Shown here: positions 16,631 through 26,123 of the stretch, piece after piece | How positions within the stretch are numbered: position 1 is the first letter of the stretch | Layout of the letters: the number at the start of each line of letters is the position of its first letter | Source of the DNA: an uncultured bacterium | GTDB lineage: Bacteria; Vulcanimicrobiota; CADAWZ01 | Assembly: GCA_949288455.1 (NCBI GenBank) | Contig: CASEKF010000053.1 | Location: 1-51,538, forward strand | Direction of reading: 5' to 3' | Length of the DNA stretch: 51,538 nucleotides | Notes under the pieces: model-generated | Told to the model about the DNA's origin: nothing | The model's database searches: none | The model's input: the letters and a program-made list of their open reading frames with translations, nothing else | Made by a program: the position numbers and the translations under genes

Positions 16631-17137
16631 TTATTTTGCGGAGCCGGCTGCCATATCGCTTTTTTCTTTAAGCTTAGCGAGAACGTCCAGAGTAATATCT
16701 GTTCCTCCATATTCGATGACCGGCGAACTCTCGCAATTATCAAGCACGACGTCGATATTTTTAGCTTCTATCACTTCTGAAGCTACGCTTCGTATCTCTT
16801 CCACGATAGTTCGTTTTTTAGCGGCCCATTGAGATATCAGCTCGTTATATTGATTTCTAAGAATCATAAAAGACTTTTTATCTTCGTCTGAAATAGAAGT
16901 CTTCTCTGCCAAAGCCTTATTTTTATCTTTTAAATCCCGAGCCAGCTTATCCCTCTGTTTTATATATTCGTCTCCAAGATATCTATACTTTTCCCATTTG
17001 ATAAGCAGTTCGTCAGTATTTATATAAGCTACCACGAGCGTTTTTCTATCTAAATCGGCAGTTTTCTCTCCGGAACATGAAAAACAAAACAATAATGGCA
17101 TAACGATTAAAAATAAAACGGCGGCGGCCTTTTTCAA
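16631..17137 (-). CDS. Skp/OmpH-like envelope protein (third of three)
   Basis: A 168-residue protein. The N-terminal hydrophobic signal (1-18) ends in CFSC, a lipobox-like site with an additional Cys at -3. The mature part has a helical hairpin (about 45-115) and ends with the beta segment NIDVVLDNC and the closing motif GGTDITLDVLAKL, typical of Skp/OmpH. Skp-family proteins escort unfolded outer-membrane proteins to BamA; a lipid anchor would keep this one on a membrane. It overlaps the previous Skp-like gene by 4 bases. Confidence 0.8.
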   Translation of the reverse strand: MKKAAAVLFLIVMPLLFCFSCSGEKTADLDRKTLVVAYINTDELLIKWEKYRYLGDEYIKQRDKLARDLKDKNKALAEKTSISDEDKKSFMILRNQYNELISQWAAKKRTIVEEIRSVASEVIEAKNIDVVLDNCESSPVIEYGGTDITLDVLAKLKEKSDMAAGSAK

Positions 17138-18417
17138 TTTTCCTCCTTTTTCAACGCCTCGACAACTTTATCGGTTAAATCTACGGAAGATACGTTAACA
17201 ATAAAGCTCAGAAAAACGGCGTTGACGTTCTCTTTCTTTGATATATCAAGAATAATCTCTTCTAAATCGTCCAACATAGTTCTGTACAAATTAGCCCTTT
17301 CGGTTTGTACGGATTGATATTCGCTCTGAAGCTGCGCTATTCTTTCCATATCGGCCCGGATCAGACTATCTTTAGACTGGGCCATTTCTTCCGTTAAACT
17401 ATTATCTAATTCCTTCAAACGCTTTTCTATTTGTTCTCTTTTTTCGTTCAGCTGCCTATTCGCTCTATTGCCCGCTTCAGTCATCTGAAGTTCAAGATTT
17501 TTTTGTTTTTCAAGCAAAGCGGCTTCTATGCTCTTCGCTTTAGCTTCAACCTCAGAAGCGGAGCCGGAGCCTGAGGGATTATATCCTACCTGCTTTTTTA
17601 TATCCGAATCGAGCTGCTTTTTATAAGCTTCAACCTCTTCTTCGACCGCGGCAAATTCTTTCTTAGCCATCTCGTCTATTTTAGAGGCTATTTCAACTCT
17701 CTTTGCGTCTTTAAGACGATATTCCTCTTCGTTTATGGCGGCTAATTCGTCTTGCAAAGCCTTTTTATCTTCTTCTCCAACGTTAAGCTGAAGCTTAAGC
17801 TGTATGTTAAGTCTCTGAGCTTGATTTTCTTTTGAGATCTGGCTCTCATATGCCGCAAGTTCATCATCCAGTCTGTTTCTTTCTCTATCTATCTTTTCCT
17901 TGGTCTGTTTTTGAAGAGCCAGCCTTTTAGCCGAAACCTGCCTATCCCGCAAAATAATCATATCGTTGGTAAGAACGGCTGCGGACTTGGAAGCGGGAGC
18001 GGAACTCTGCCTCATTTTTTGAACTTCAGACTGAGCTTTCTTAAGATCCTGCTCAAAATTCAGCTGGATCTGACGTTTTTGAGCGTCTAAAGCCGACTCG
18101 ACTTTTTTGAGCTCAGCCTCAAGCTCGGCTTGGGCTTTTTTATGAGCTTCGCTCATCTTTTTAGCATGTTCTTCCCCAAGCTCGTTAAAAGATGCTCCCT
18201 GAGCTTCGCTAATGCGTTTCTCTATATCCAAAAGTTTCCGGTCAAGATTACTGAGAGTATCCCAATCCTTATGAAACTTAAGAGACTCGTTGACGTTAAC
18301 TATTCCCGGTCTTATAGGCTCTACCCGTATTGCAGGCTCGGAATCTACGCCGCAACCGGAGCAGATAAAAACGTACATTAAAGACGCTATCATAAAGCGC
18401 GCGGCTGTTTTTGACAT
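17134..18417 (-). CDS. Enlarged Skp/OmpH-like coiled-coil lipoprotein
   Basis: A 427-residue protein whose signal sequence ends in CSGC (about 19-22), again a lipobox-like Cys-x-x-Cys. Residues about 60-380 are almost entirely charged heptad coiled coil rich in Lys, Glu, Gln and Ala, broken by a Ser/Gly linker near 285 (NPSGSGSASE). The last 60 residues hold the Skp-like end (KENVNAVFLSF, then VDLTDKVVEALKK). Ordinary Skp is about 160 residues, so the helical arm is several times longer than usual. It may reach across the periplasm; that is inference. It sits between the two other Skp-like genes. Confidence 0.75.
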   Translation of the reverse strand: MSKTAARFMIASLMYVFICSGCGVDSEPAIRVEPIRPGIVNVNESLKFHKDWDTLSNLDRKLLDIEKRISEAQGASFNELGEEHAKKMSEAHKKAQAELEAELKKVESALDAQKRQIQLNFEQDLKKAQSEVQKMRQSSAPASKSAAVLTNDMIILRDRQVSAKRLALQKQTKEKIDRERNRLDDELAAYESQISKENQAQRLNIQLKLQLNVGEEDKKALQDELAAINEEEYRLKDAKRVEIASKIDEMAKKEFAAVEEEVEAYKKQLDSDIKKQVGYNPSGSGSASEVEAKAKSIEAALLEKQKNLELQMTEAGNRANRQLNEKREQIEKRLKELDNSLTEEMAQSKDSLIRADMERIAQLQSEYQSVQTERANLYRTMLDDLEEIILDISKKENVNAVFLSFIVNVSSVDLTDKVVEALKKEEN

Positions 18418-18470
18418 AACTTAAACCTTCAAATCATTCGTTTATTTAAATATAAAAAACCACAACCGCC

Positions 18471-19343
18471 CTATTTATCTCCGTTTTGCGCATCTGCGTC
18501 GTTATCGTCGCCAGAAACCTTCGGAGACGTTTTTCCCAACAGGCGATCCACCACTAAATCAGTAATATTTTTTCCGCCGTACATAACGTATTGCTTTCCT
18601 ACGACAAGAGCGACATTATTTTCCTTAGCTATATCCGAAACGGTATCCGTAACTTTTTTAAGCAAAGGAGTCGTCAGCGAAGCGTTCATATCGGAAAGTC
18701 TTTTCTCATGTTTTGCCGTTAGTTGCCTTATCTCTTCCGCAGAGGCAGTCTTGGCTTTGGAGGCTATCTCTTCTCTTGCCTTAATCCACTCCTCATGCAT
18801 TTTTTTATCTACGTCTCTAAACATAGAAAGAGTTCGAACGACATCCTGATCAAAATAGGCGACCGAACTATTTTCGCCTATATTCATGTTAGAATGCTCC
18901 AATTCGCCTTCTTCGCGGAATTTATCTTTAACCGCGTCGGTAATATCCTCGGCTCCGGTAACGACAACGGATTTATCAAGAACTACCGTGATATTTTTTT
19001 CGGCGGCTACTATGGCTATAGCGGCTTGAACTCTATCGTTAAGAGGATTCCTTTCCTTATTGGCAACAGCCAACATATCCTTTTCAAAAAGAGCTCTTAA
19101 ATCTCTCTCCTGCTCCGGAGAAGCGTTCTTCATTTTTTCGGAATAAGAAGCCTCCAGTTCCCGGCGAGCGGTTTCAATCTTCTCATTAGCGGTTATAAAA
19201 GCCTGAAGCTTATAAATGGAAGAAGCGTCCATAATTGCCAGTTCAGAAGTCTTTTTTACCTGTTTTTCAGTCGTGCATGAAGAACATAGTCCAAATAGAA
19301 TGCAAAATACGGACATTAAACAAATAGCGACAGTTTTCTTCAT
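18471..19343 (-). CDS. Tandem double Skp/OmpH-like protein
   Basis: A 290-residue protein with a signal sequence ending LCSSC (Cys23). It contains two Skp-like units in a row: about 34-138, ending NITVVLDKSVVVTGAEDITD, and about 155-270, ending NVALVVGKQYVMYGGKNITD. The repeated closing motif shows internal duplication. The C-terminal 20 residues are acidic and disordered. It is the first gene after bamA, 39 bp away. Skp works as a trimer of single units, so a double unit implies a different assembly. Confidence 0.78.
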   Translation of the reverse strand: MKKTVAICLMSVFCILFGLCSSCTTEKQVKKTSELAIMDASSIYKLQAFITANEKIETARRELEASYSEKMKNASPEQERDLRALFEKDMLAVANKERNPLNDRVQAAIAIVAAEKNITVVLDKSVVVTGAEDITDAVKDKFREEGELEHSNMNIGENSSVAYFDQDVVRTLSMFRDVDKKMHEEWIKAREEIASKAKTASAEEIRQLTAKHEKRLSDMNASLTTPLLKKVTDTVSDIAKENNVALVVGKQYVMYGGKNITDLVVDRLLGKTSPKVSGDDNDADAQNGDK

Positions 19344-19382
19344 TTATGATTCCTCCATTGGAATATTGAGTATTGTCAATTC

Positions 19383-21707
19383 TTAGAAACTCTGACCAAA
19401 TCCTATGGTAACTCTCGAGCCGTCTTCGCCCATTGCGTAATCGAGTCTTATGACTCCAAGGCCAAGAGTCGGAAGCGTAAGTCTTAAACCGACTCCCGCG
19501 TCGACATGAAGTTTACCCGATCCGGTAGATTCAAACCAGGCGTTTCCCGCGTCGACAAATACGGCTCCGCTCAAAGCTTTCAGTTTAGCTATCGGAAAAC
19601 GCAATTCAGCGTTCAGAAGTATCATCCTATCGCCCATAAAGACATTATCATGATAAGCTCTAAGAGAATCGGCTCCTCCAAGATAAAATACGTCGGAACT
19701 TGAGAAGCTGTTTCCGTCTACAATTCCTCCCCAAGCTCTTAAAGCTAGGGTAAAATGCTTGCCTACGGGAATATATTTTCTAATTTCAAGCTGAGTCTTG
19801 GTAAACTCCTCGTCGCCGCCCAAAAATCCGCCGGCTGTCTGGAAAGAAGCGTTTACGAAAGATCCTGACAAAGGATTAAAAATATCGTCTCTGGTGTCAT
19901 AAACTCCGGCAAGAGTTATACTGTTCGCTCTTCCGTCGAATAAACCTATAGGTTCGTAGTTGGAAATATCGCTCCTGGTCAATTTTATCTTTTCGGTTTT
20001 AAGAGTCATATACAGGGTAAAATATTCGCTTAAAGGACGACCGTAACTGAAGATAAAACCGGTTCTCTTATCATCGTAGTAGGAATACTCTATCGGATCT
20101 GAATCCTGAACTACCTGAGGAAGTTCGATATATCTCTGAGAATAGAAAGAGAATCCTATTGAATCTCTATTTGAGTTAATAGCGGGATTAGATATTGAAA
20201 CGTTAAAGAAATCAGTGTCAACGCCCAATTGTACTTGAGCCGATCCGGCCCATCCCGTACCTTTAAAGTTTCTCTCCATAAGGGCGACTCCTCCGGTAAC
20301 GCCGCTTCTGACGGCTGAAGAACCGCCGCCGGTGTAGCCTAATCCAAGAGTCACCTGGCCCGTTTTCTGTTCTTTCACTTTTATTACAAGAACGACTTTA
20401 CCCATTTCCGATCCTGATTCAGGCTCGATATTTACGCTGGAAAAATAACCTATATTATTAAGACGCTCAAGATCTTTCTGAATTCTCTTGCTTTTCAAGA
20501 TCTGTCCGACCTTGGTATTCATATTTCTGAAAATAACATAATCTTTAGTTCTGGTATTTCCCTCAATTTTTATATCTTCCACTACCGCTTCGACGATTTT
20601 TATCGTGACAAGACCCGTTTCCGGATCGGCGTTAGGCCTTATAGTATCAAGCATATAATCGTCTTTTTCATAAAGAGCCGCGATTTTATCGGTATCTTCC
20701 TTAGCCGTTATCTGATTAAAAAGGTCCCCTTGCTTAAGAGTTATGAAAGAACGCAAACGTTCCGTAGGATAAGCGGTATTGCCGACAATCTCTATATCTT
20801 TTATTTCCATTCCCTCTACTATGGATATATACAAATCGCCGCCGTCCGTCCAGTTAACGTCTTCTATATGAGTAGGTTTCAGCAAATATCCCAACTCGTC
20901 GTTATAATACTGATTGATAGTGGAGGTATCGCCGTAAAGCGTCTTTGTATTAAGCACATTTCCAACTTTAGTTTCCATCAAGGACAAAAGTTTCTCGGAA
21001 GAAATAATATTATTTCCTTTAAAAACAATATTTTTAACTACGGGATTTTCCAATACGGTAAATATAATTTTAACTCCCCCGACAAAATACCGCTGGTCAA
21101 GCCTTACGTCCGTAAACATACCCAAGTCAAATATAGACTGAATATCTCTCTGTACTTTTGAAGCGACAAGAGGATCTCCTATCTTAATTGAAAGGACTCT
21201 TATTATTTCGTCAGTAGGAACGGTCTCGTTTCCTTCTATAACGATAGCGGTAATCTTAGGAGCCGACTCGTCCAAGTTTTCTTCGCCGGAAGAAGGCCGC
21301 TCGGAAGAAGGAACGGAAGAATCGCCGGAAGAAGGCCGCTCGGAAGAAGGAACGGAGGAATCGCCGGAAGAAGGCCGCTCGGAAGAAGGAACGGAGGAAT
21401 CGCCGGAAGAAGGCCGCTCGGAAGAAGGAACGGAAGAATCGTCGGAAGAAGGCCGCTCGGAAGAAGGAACGGAAGAATCGCCGGAAGAAGCTTCTACGAC
21501 AGCTCCGCTTGCTACGACAAAATCATCCGACTCGACAAGGGCTTGTTTTTCTATTACTTCGTTATTATCGACTACCGATCCGCTAACTATTTCTTCAGGC
21601 TTACTATTTATTTCTCCGTTGCCGGCAAAAACCATGACTGAAAAAATAGAAAGAATACTTATAAAAATAACTGCGATAAGAGAAGAACAAAGCCAACGTC
21701 CCTTCAT
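19383..21707 (-). CDS. bamA: Outer-membrane protein assembly factor BamA (Omp85)
   Basis: A 774-residue Omp85 protein that inserts beta-barrel proteins into the outer membrane. Order: signal peptide (about 1-28), a disordered region with five 13-residue Ser/Pro/Glu repeats (about 76-140), several POTRA domains (about 148-455; ITAIVIEGNETVPTDEI opens the first), then a 16-strand barrel. The loop-6 motif is LRAYHDN in place of the usual VRGF, and the chain ends in Phe as barrels do. It leads the locus of Skp-like and lpx genes. The start has a GGAGG ribosome binding site (upstream of 21707). Confidence 0.94.
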   Translation of the reverse strand: MKGRWLCSSLIAVIFISILSIFSVMVFAGNGEINSKPEEIVSGSVVDNNEVIEKQALVESDDFVVASGAVVEASSGDSSVPSSERPSSDDSSVPSSERPSSGDSSVPSSERPSSGDSSVPSSERPSSGDSSVPSSERPSSGEENLDESAPKITAIVIEGNETVPTDEIIRVLSIKIGDPLVASKVQRDIQSIFDLGMFTDVRLDQRYFVGGVKIIFTVLENPVVKNIVFKGNNIISSEKLLSLMETKVGNVLNTKTLYGDTSTINQYYNDELGYLLKPTHIEDVNWTDGGDLYISIVEGMEIKDIEIVGNTAYPTERLRSFITLKQGDLFNQITAKEDTDKIAALYEKDDYMLDTIRPNADPETGLVTIKIVEAVVEDIKIEGNTRTKDYVIFRNMNTKVGQILKSKRIQKDLERLNNIGYFSSVNIEPESGSEMGKVVLVIKVKEQKTGQVTLGLGYTGGGSSAVRSGVTGGVALMERNFKGTGWAGSAQVQLGVDTDFFNVSISNPAINSNRDSIGFSFYSQRYIELPQVVQDSDPIEYSYYDDKRTGFIFSYGRPLSEYFTLYMTLKTEKIKLTRSDISNYEPIGLFDGRANSITLAGVYDTRDDIFNPLSGSFVNASFQTAGGFLGGDEEFTKTQLEIRKYIPVGKHFTLALRAWGGIVDGNSFSSSDVFYLGGADSLRAYHDNVFMGDRMILLNAELRFPIAKLKALSGAVFVDAGNAWFESTGSGKLHVDAGVGLRLTLPTLGLGVIRLDYAMGEDGSRVTIGFGQSF
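21287..21487 (-). repeat. 39-bp in-frame minisatellite within bamA
   Basis: Five near-identical copies of a 39-bp unit, spaced exactly 39 bp (same landmark at 21291, 21330, 21369, 21408 and 21447), encode SSGDSSVPSSERP or a D-for-G variant. The number of copies could change by slippage without breaking the frame. The repeat lies between the signal peptide and the first POTRA domain. Confidence 0.92.
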
Positions 21708-22116
21708 TATAGTCCTCCGGAAAACACATTATTTTGCTCAATTAAATCAATATGCGAAATTTTATGAAAGTAAGATTTAAAACTGTCTCAAGGTTCAAGA
21801 CAAACTCAATAAAAATCTATAGTTAAGTATATAAAGAGACTTCAGAGCCATTCCGTTAATAAAACGGGCAAAACCTTAAAGTTCTTCTTACATGCCGAAT
21901 AAATTATAAAGCATTAAAAATATTTCACAAATAAGCCTTAATTAGCTCAAAACTGCAAAAACTACGCAAAAACATAAAAAAACATCTAAAACTCATTGAT
22001 AATTCTACAATGAAATTAAATTCCCTTTTATGATCTACTAAATGAGAAATTTGTAAAATCACTATCTAAAGTAGAAAGAGAAAAGAATGATATAAAACCG
22101 TATCAAAATCTAAAAT
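21708..22116. other. 409-bp AT-rich gap upstream of bamA
   Basis: No gene, RNA or clear terminator is seen. It must contain the promoter of the bamA-lpx operon on the minus strand, but I cannot point to one -35/-10 pair with good spacing. A small stem (CCGTTAATAAAACGG, near 21853) has no T-run. Confidence 0.35.
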
Positions 22117-23136
22117 TTAAAAGTTTCTTTCATCGAAATAAGCTTTCGTTCTCTTAGTTACGTTCTCCGCAAGATTTCTAAAAAAGAATAAATAATCGTA
22201 AACGTGATAAACTCCTCTTTCAAATATGCTTATCGCAGGCGGATAATCGTCCGGAGATATGTCTTTTAATTTAAGAGTTCCGCGCGAAGGATCAAGATAA
22301 GCGCCCGTAAGATTTGGCTTCTCCGCAACTATCTTTCCGGAATAATCGGTAAAACAAGCCCCCTTATTAAGACTCTTATCGGCATAGGACGAATCCGTCC
22401 TCCAATTTAGCGGATTAATGCCGACGGCGACCGTTTTTGCCGGAACAATGAGCGAATTCGAAATAAACGGAGCCTCCGAATTAAAAGATATTATAACTCC
22501 GGTATCAAGCTCGGAAGAGGCAGGCTTAAGGTACGGGCAATTAGCATAATCTTCGGGAGTAACCCTCCAGCCGATGACGTAAGCGGCGATAAGTTTATCC
22601 GAATATCTGCCGTCTTTGTAAAATTCTTTCAAAAGCCTTAGAGCCATATCTCCGCCTTGAGAGAAACCGGCTAGCACAAGCGGCCTTTTTCCTTCGGTCT
22701 CGTTAATATAATATTTAAAAGCCGCTTTAACGTATTCGTAAGCTAAATCCAAACTTTTTTTCAGCGTCGCCGGATCTTTATCTTTATAAGCCGCGAATCC
22801 GGCTTGACTATAATAAGGGGCGAACATACGAAGTTCAGACGAATAAATGCCCTTCTCCATATTTAAAGCTCCTAAAAAAGAAGCTCTCGCTTCCTCGTCG
22901 TCTAAAGGCATATTCAACGAATCGGAATCTCCGGAATACACGGTGGGAGCTATAATAAAAAGATCGGCTTTTTTATCGTCTCCGCCTAATGCAAACCAGG
23001 CCCAATTATCCTTATCGGAATATAAATTTTCAAGCGCGCTCCTATCCCCTACTCCGGCGAAAAGCGCTCCGGGCGAAACGACGAAACAAACGAAATAAAT
23101 AAAAAAATAAAGAATAACTTTTTTCACGATAGTCAT
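22117..23136 (-). CDS. Exported DUF3089-like alpha/beta hydrolase
   Basis: A 339-residue protein with a signal peptide (about 1-27). The start of the mature domain, ADLFIIAPTVY, and the nucleophile elbow GFSQGG (Ser about 174) fit the DUF3089 group of alpha/beta hydrolases, probably esterases. Family members are poorly characterised. It is monocistronic: 409 bp separate it from bamA and 100 bp from pepT. No ribosome binding site stronger than AGGT is visible. Confidence 0.7.
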   Translation of the reverse strand: MTIVKKVILYFFIYFVCFVVSPGALFAGVGDRSALENLYSDKDNWAWFALGGDDKKADLFIIAPTVYSGDSDSLNMPLDDEEARASFLGALNMEKGIYSSELRMFAPYYSQAGFAAYKDKDPATLKKSLDLAYEYVKAAFKYYINETEGKRPLVLAGFSQGGDMALRLLKEFYKDGRYSDKLIAAYVIGWRVTPEDYANCPYLKPASSELDTGVIISFNSEAPFISNSLIVPAKTVAVGINPLNWRTDSSYADKSLNKGACFTDYSGKIVAEKPNLTGAYLDPSRGTLKLKDISPDDYPPAISIFERGVYHVYDYLFFFRNLAENVTKRTKAYFDERNF

Positions 23137-23236
23137 GTCAACCTGTCAAATCGTACATAATAAAAATAATGAATATAAGCGAAAAGCGGCAGATAAAGAT
23201 TAAAACTTTTCCGCCGCAATTTACGAATCACAAATA

Positions 23237-24466
23237 TTACTTCTTTTCAATTTTTGAATATATATCGACGATCTTCAATAGAATATCCGTAACTTTTTCA
23301 AGAGAAGCCGCCGGAATATATTCGAACCTTCCATGGAAATTATGACCGCCGGAACATAAATTGGGACAAGGCAATCCCATAAAGGATAATCGGGCTCCGT
23401 CCGTCCCTCCTCTTATAGGAATAACTTTAGGCTCTATCCCCAGCTCCAGCATAGCTTTTTCAGCGTTTTCCACAAGATGGAACTCTTCTTTTATTTTTTC
23501 TTTCATATTATAATAAGAATCTTTAAGAACGTATTCGAACGTTCCTTGTCCATATTTATCGTTCAAAAACGAACAAATTTTTTCGGCAAGTAATTTTTTA
23601 TCCTTAAATTTCTCCAAATCATGATCTCTGATTATATAAGTAAGTTCCGCTTGTTCCACGCCTCCTTTAAAAGAGTCGAGATGAAAAAAGCCCTCGTATT
23701 TTTCAGTAAAAGCGGGATTCTCGAAAACCGGAAGCATAGAGTTAAATTCAATTCCCATCAAAACGGCGTTTTTCATTTTCCCCTTAGCAGATCCGGGATG
23801 AATATTCTTTCCGTGAACGGTAAGTTTAAAAGAAGCGGCGTTAAAATTTTCATACTCTATTTCGCCCAGTTCGCCGCCGTCTACGGTATAGGCATAATCG
23901 GCTCCAAACTTCTTTACGTCGAAGAAATCGACTCCCCTTCCGACTTCTTCGTCCGGCGTAAAAGCCAACTTAATTTCTCCATGGCGTATGGACGAATTTG
24001 AAAGAAGAATTTTGGCCATAGACATAATCTCCGCTATACCGGCTTTATCGTCCGCTCCGAGAAGAGTTTTTCCGTCCGTAACTATTAAATCCTTGCCTTT
24101 ATATTTTCTAAGCTCGGGATAATCGTCCGCAGAAAGGAAAATGCCTTCCGAAAGCTCTACGCGCTCGCCGTTAAAATTCTTTTCAATCCTGGGATTTACG
24201 TCTTTACCGCTTACGCTCGGAGAAGTGTCCATATGAGCTATAAAACCGATAACCGGAACTTTTTCGGTTATATTGGCCGGAATAGAAGCGTAGACGTATC
24301 CATATTCGTCCATATGAGGCGAAGAAGCTCCCATCTCTTTTAATTCTTCCACAAGCAGTTTCGCTAAAACTTTTTGTTTTTCCGTACTGGGAAAAGCTTC
24401 GACGTCGTCTTGCGATTGCGTGTCAATCTTAACGTATTTAAAAAATCTTTCTGTAACTTCGGACAT
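23237..24466 (-). CDS. pepT: Peptidase T (tripeptide aminopeptidase)
   Basis: A 409-residue M20-family metallopeptidase that removes the N-terminal residue of tripeptides in the cytoplasm. Zinc-site motifs are visible: [18 protein letters not shown], the catalytic Glu pair in [15 protein letters not shown], and [10 protein letters not shown] near the end. The [18 protein letters not shown] segment is characteristic of PepT. I chose the ATG at 24466 over an upstream TTG because AAGGAGAGG lies just before it. It appears to be a single-gene unit. Confidence 0.94.
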   Translation of the reverse strand: MSEVTERFFKYVKIDTQSQDDVEAFPSTEKQKVLAKLLVEELKEMGASSPHMDEYGYVYASIPANITEKVPVIGFIAHMDTSPSVSGKDVNPRIEKNFNGERVELSEGIFLSADDYPELRKYKGKDLIVTDGKTLLGADDKAGIAEIMSMAKILLSNSSIRHGEIKLAFTPDEEVGRGVDFFDVKKFGADYAYTVDGGELGEIEYENFNAASFKLTVHGKNIHPGSAKGKMKNAVLMGIEFNSMLPVFENPAFTEKYEGFFHLDSFKGGVEQAELTYIIRDHDLEKFKDKKLLAEKICSFLNDKYGQGTFEYVLKDSYYNMKEKIKEEFHLVENAEKAMLELGIEPKVIPIRGGTDGARLSFMGLPCPNLCSGGHNFHGRFEYIPAASLEKVTDILLKIVDIYSKIEKK

Positions 24467-24533
24467 AACTAACCTCTCCTTCAAAAAAATAAAGCGCTGA
24501 AATATTTCTATCAGAGAAAAAATATTCCCTTTC

Positions 24534-25163
24534 TCAAATATATCGGAAAAAATCGCCTCTCTTAACGGTATTTTTAAAAGCGTTCCAATCTTCCATAACG
24601 TCCAAATCCTTCAAAATCGAACGATGCTCAGTATCAAAAGCGATTACGCTTTCCGGGTATAAAGACAACAAATCTCTTCCCCCTTTATCGCCTGACAATC
24701 TCGATAGGACAGCGTAAAAAGTTTTTGGAAAAATAACGGGATTTCCTCTTTTCCCCTTGTGATAAGGCGCCAAAATCTTATCCGGATCTTTTCTCCAAGC
24801 CACAATAAACTCGTCTAAAAACCGAGAGTCAATATAAGGCATGTCGGCAAGGGCGAACATACAGGCGTCAGACTTGGAAGAAAGAGCCGCGACTCCGGCG
24901 GAAACGCTGGTTCCGACGCCTGAACGATAGTAAGGATTATAAACGACACTTATGAGCTTCTTTAAATTAGAGGATAACTTATTTTCAATTTCCTCTTTCT
25001 TATATCCGAGAACAAGCTTAATTTCGAAAAAATCAGAAGAAAGATATTTGGATAACGCATATTCTAAACAACATAAATTTTCGTTTACGGGAAGCAGCTG
25101 TTTTACGGTTCCCATTCTCGAGGACATTCCGGCGGCAATCATAACTAAAGAGAGATTCTTCAT
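24534..25163 (-). CDS. MocA-like molybdenum cofactor nucleotidyltransferase
   Basis: A 209-residue NTP-transferase. The nucleotide-binding start [19 protein letters not shown] and [10 protein letters not shown] are typical of MocA/MobA-like cytidylyl- or guanylyltransferases that complete molybdopterin for molybdenum hydroxylases. The ATG at 25163 overlaps the end of the yqeC-like gene by 4 bases (ATGA), so it is preferred to the longer frame that starts inside the upstream gene. The pairing with yqeC points to selenium-dependent molybdenum hydroxylase maturation. Confidence 0.8.
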   Translation of the reverse strand: MKNLSLVMIAAGMSSRMGTVKQLLPVNENLCCLEYALSKYLSSDFFEIKLVLGYKKEEIENKLSSNLKKLISVVYNPYYRSGVGTSVSAGVAALSSKSDACMFALADMPYIDSRFLDEFIVAWRKDPDKILAPYHKGKRGNPVIFPKTFYAVLSRLSGDKGGRDLLSLYPESVIAFDTEHRSILKDLDVMEDWNAFKNTVKRGDFFRYI

Positions 25164-25903
25164 TTGATAGTATCCCACCATTTCCCAGTTTGTCCGAACA
25201 GAGGACCTCTGAAAAAACATAAGAAATCATCGTATAAATTTTTATGAATCTTCGCAATGTTTAAAGACGCGCCGTATTTTTCCGCGGTATCTATTCCGGT
25301 AAAAACAAGTCTGCGTTTCCCTTTAAAAGGAATGTCGAAATATCCGTTGTCAGAATATAACACGCTTAAAATAAACTTTTCGTCGATCTTGCCGCACATA
25401 TGGTTATCAGAGGGCAGTTTAAGACGGTGAACGTTCTCCGAAGAAATTTTTTCTCCAAAACATGACATTCCAACTACTACTATAAAGACGTTCTCCATAC
25501 CGGTTAAAGGCCTGTCGTAAGGCGCGTAGTACTTTAACGGCTTCCGTTTGCTTCCGTCCGCTTCCATAATTACGGTATTCGCCCCGTCTCTAAACATATT
25601 GCGAGATATAATATCCAGACATGGCCCTTTTAACTTCATCCCGCCGTCTGTCTCTACCGAATAAAGAAAAGAAATTCTATCCGGGGGAATCAAAGGAATA
25701 GAATCCGGGCCGACACATCTAACTAAAGCCGAATTTTCCTTTTCAAAAGAAGCCGAAACTTTTACGGAGGACGTCAGCCAAACGTTAGAGCGAACAGATA
25801 GACTCTCGGCAAGCTCATGCATAATGGAAGTTTTTCCTCCGCTGCCAGTTATCGCTATAAAATCTCCCTTGTCAACGCCTAAAAGTTTGCCGATGTCTCC
25901 CAT
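25160..25903 (-). CDS. yqeC: YqeC-like selenium-dependent hydroxylase accessory protein
   Basis: A 247-residue protein. The P-loop-like ITGSGGKTSIMHELAE (about 18-33), MEADGSKRKPLKYYAP and the later HRLKLP segment match the YqeC family, which occurs in clusters for selenium-dependent molybdenum hydroxylases with MocA and YqeB. It is probably a nucleotide-binding maturation factor; its exact reaction is unknown. It is divergent from the lysozyme gene across a 220-bp shared upstream region. The hydroxylase itself, yqeB and selD are not in the window. Confidence 0.8.
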   Translation of the reverse strand: MGDIGKLLGVDKGDFIAITGSGGKTSIMHELAESLSVRSNVWLTSSVKVSASFEKENSALVRCVGPDSIPLIPPDRISFLYSVETDGGMKLKGPCLDIISRNMFRDGANTVIMEADGSKRKPLKYYAPYDRPLTGMENVFIVVVGMSCFGEKISSENVHRLKLPSDNHMCGKIDEKFILSVLYSDNGYFDIPFKGKRRLVFTGIDTAEKYGASLNIAKIHKNLYDDFLCFFRGPLFGQTGKWWDTIK

Positions 25904-26033
25904 AATGTCTTATATTTTTACGTTTGTTCCCGCAGATTCCTTTTATCAAACAAATATTAAAATATTGATAAACGTACGGTAATCTTTGTTACAATTTATT
26001 AACATCAGATATCATGATAAAACAATACAGGCG

Positions 26034-26042
26034 TGTTATAAT
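26034..26042 (+). promoter_or_regulatory. Extended -10 promoter of the lysozyme-domain gene
   Basis: TGTTATAAT matches the extended -10 form TGnTATAAT, with only a weak -35 (near 26014-26020). The leader would be about 75 bases, ending in AGGAGG (26111-26116) before the ATG at 26124. Confidence 0.5.
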
Positions 26043-26123
26043 TTGTTTATAGGAATTATTATATAAATTCATGCTATATTTATACTTTGAGATATTTTAA
26101 GAATTATCACAGGAGGCTAACAA

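Noticed and set aside
21287-21487. CRISPR-like regular repeats
   Set aside because: The units are directly adjacent without unique spacers, keep the bamA frame and encode a Ser/Pro-rich linker.
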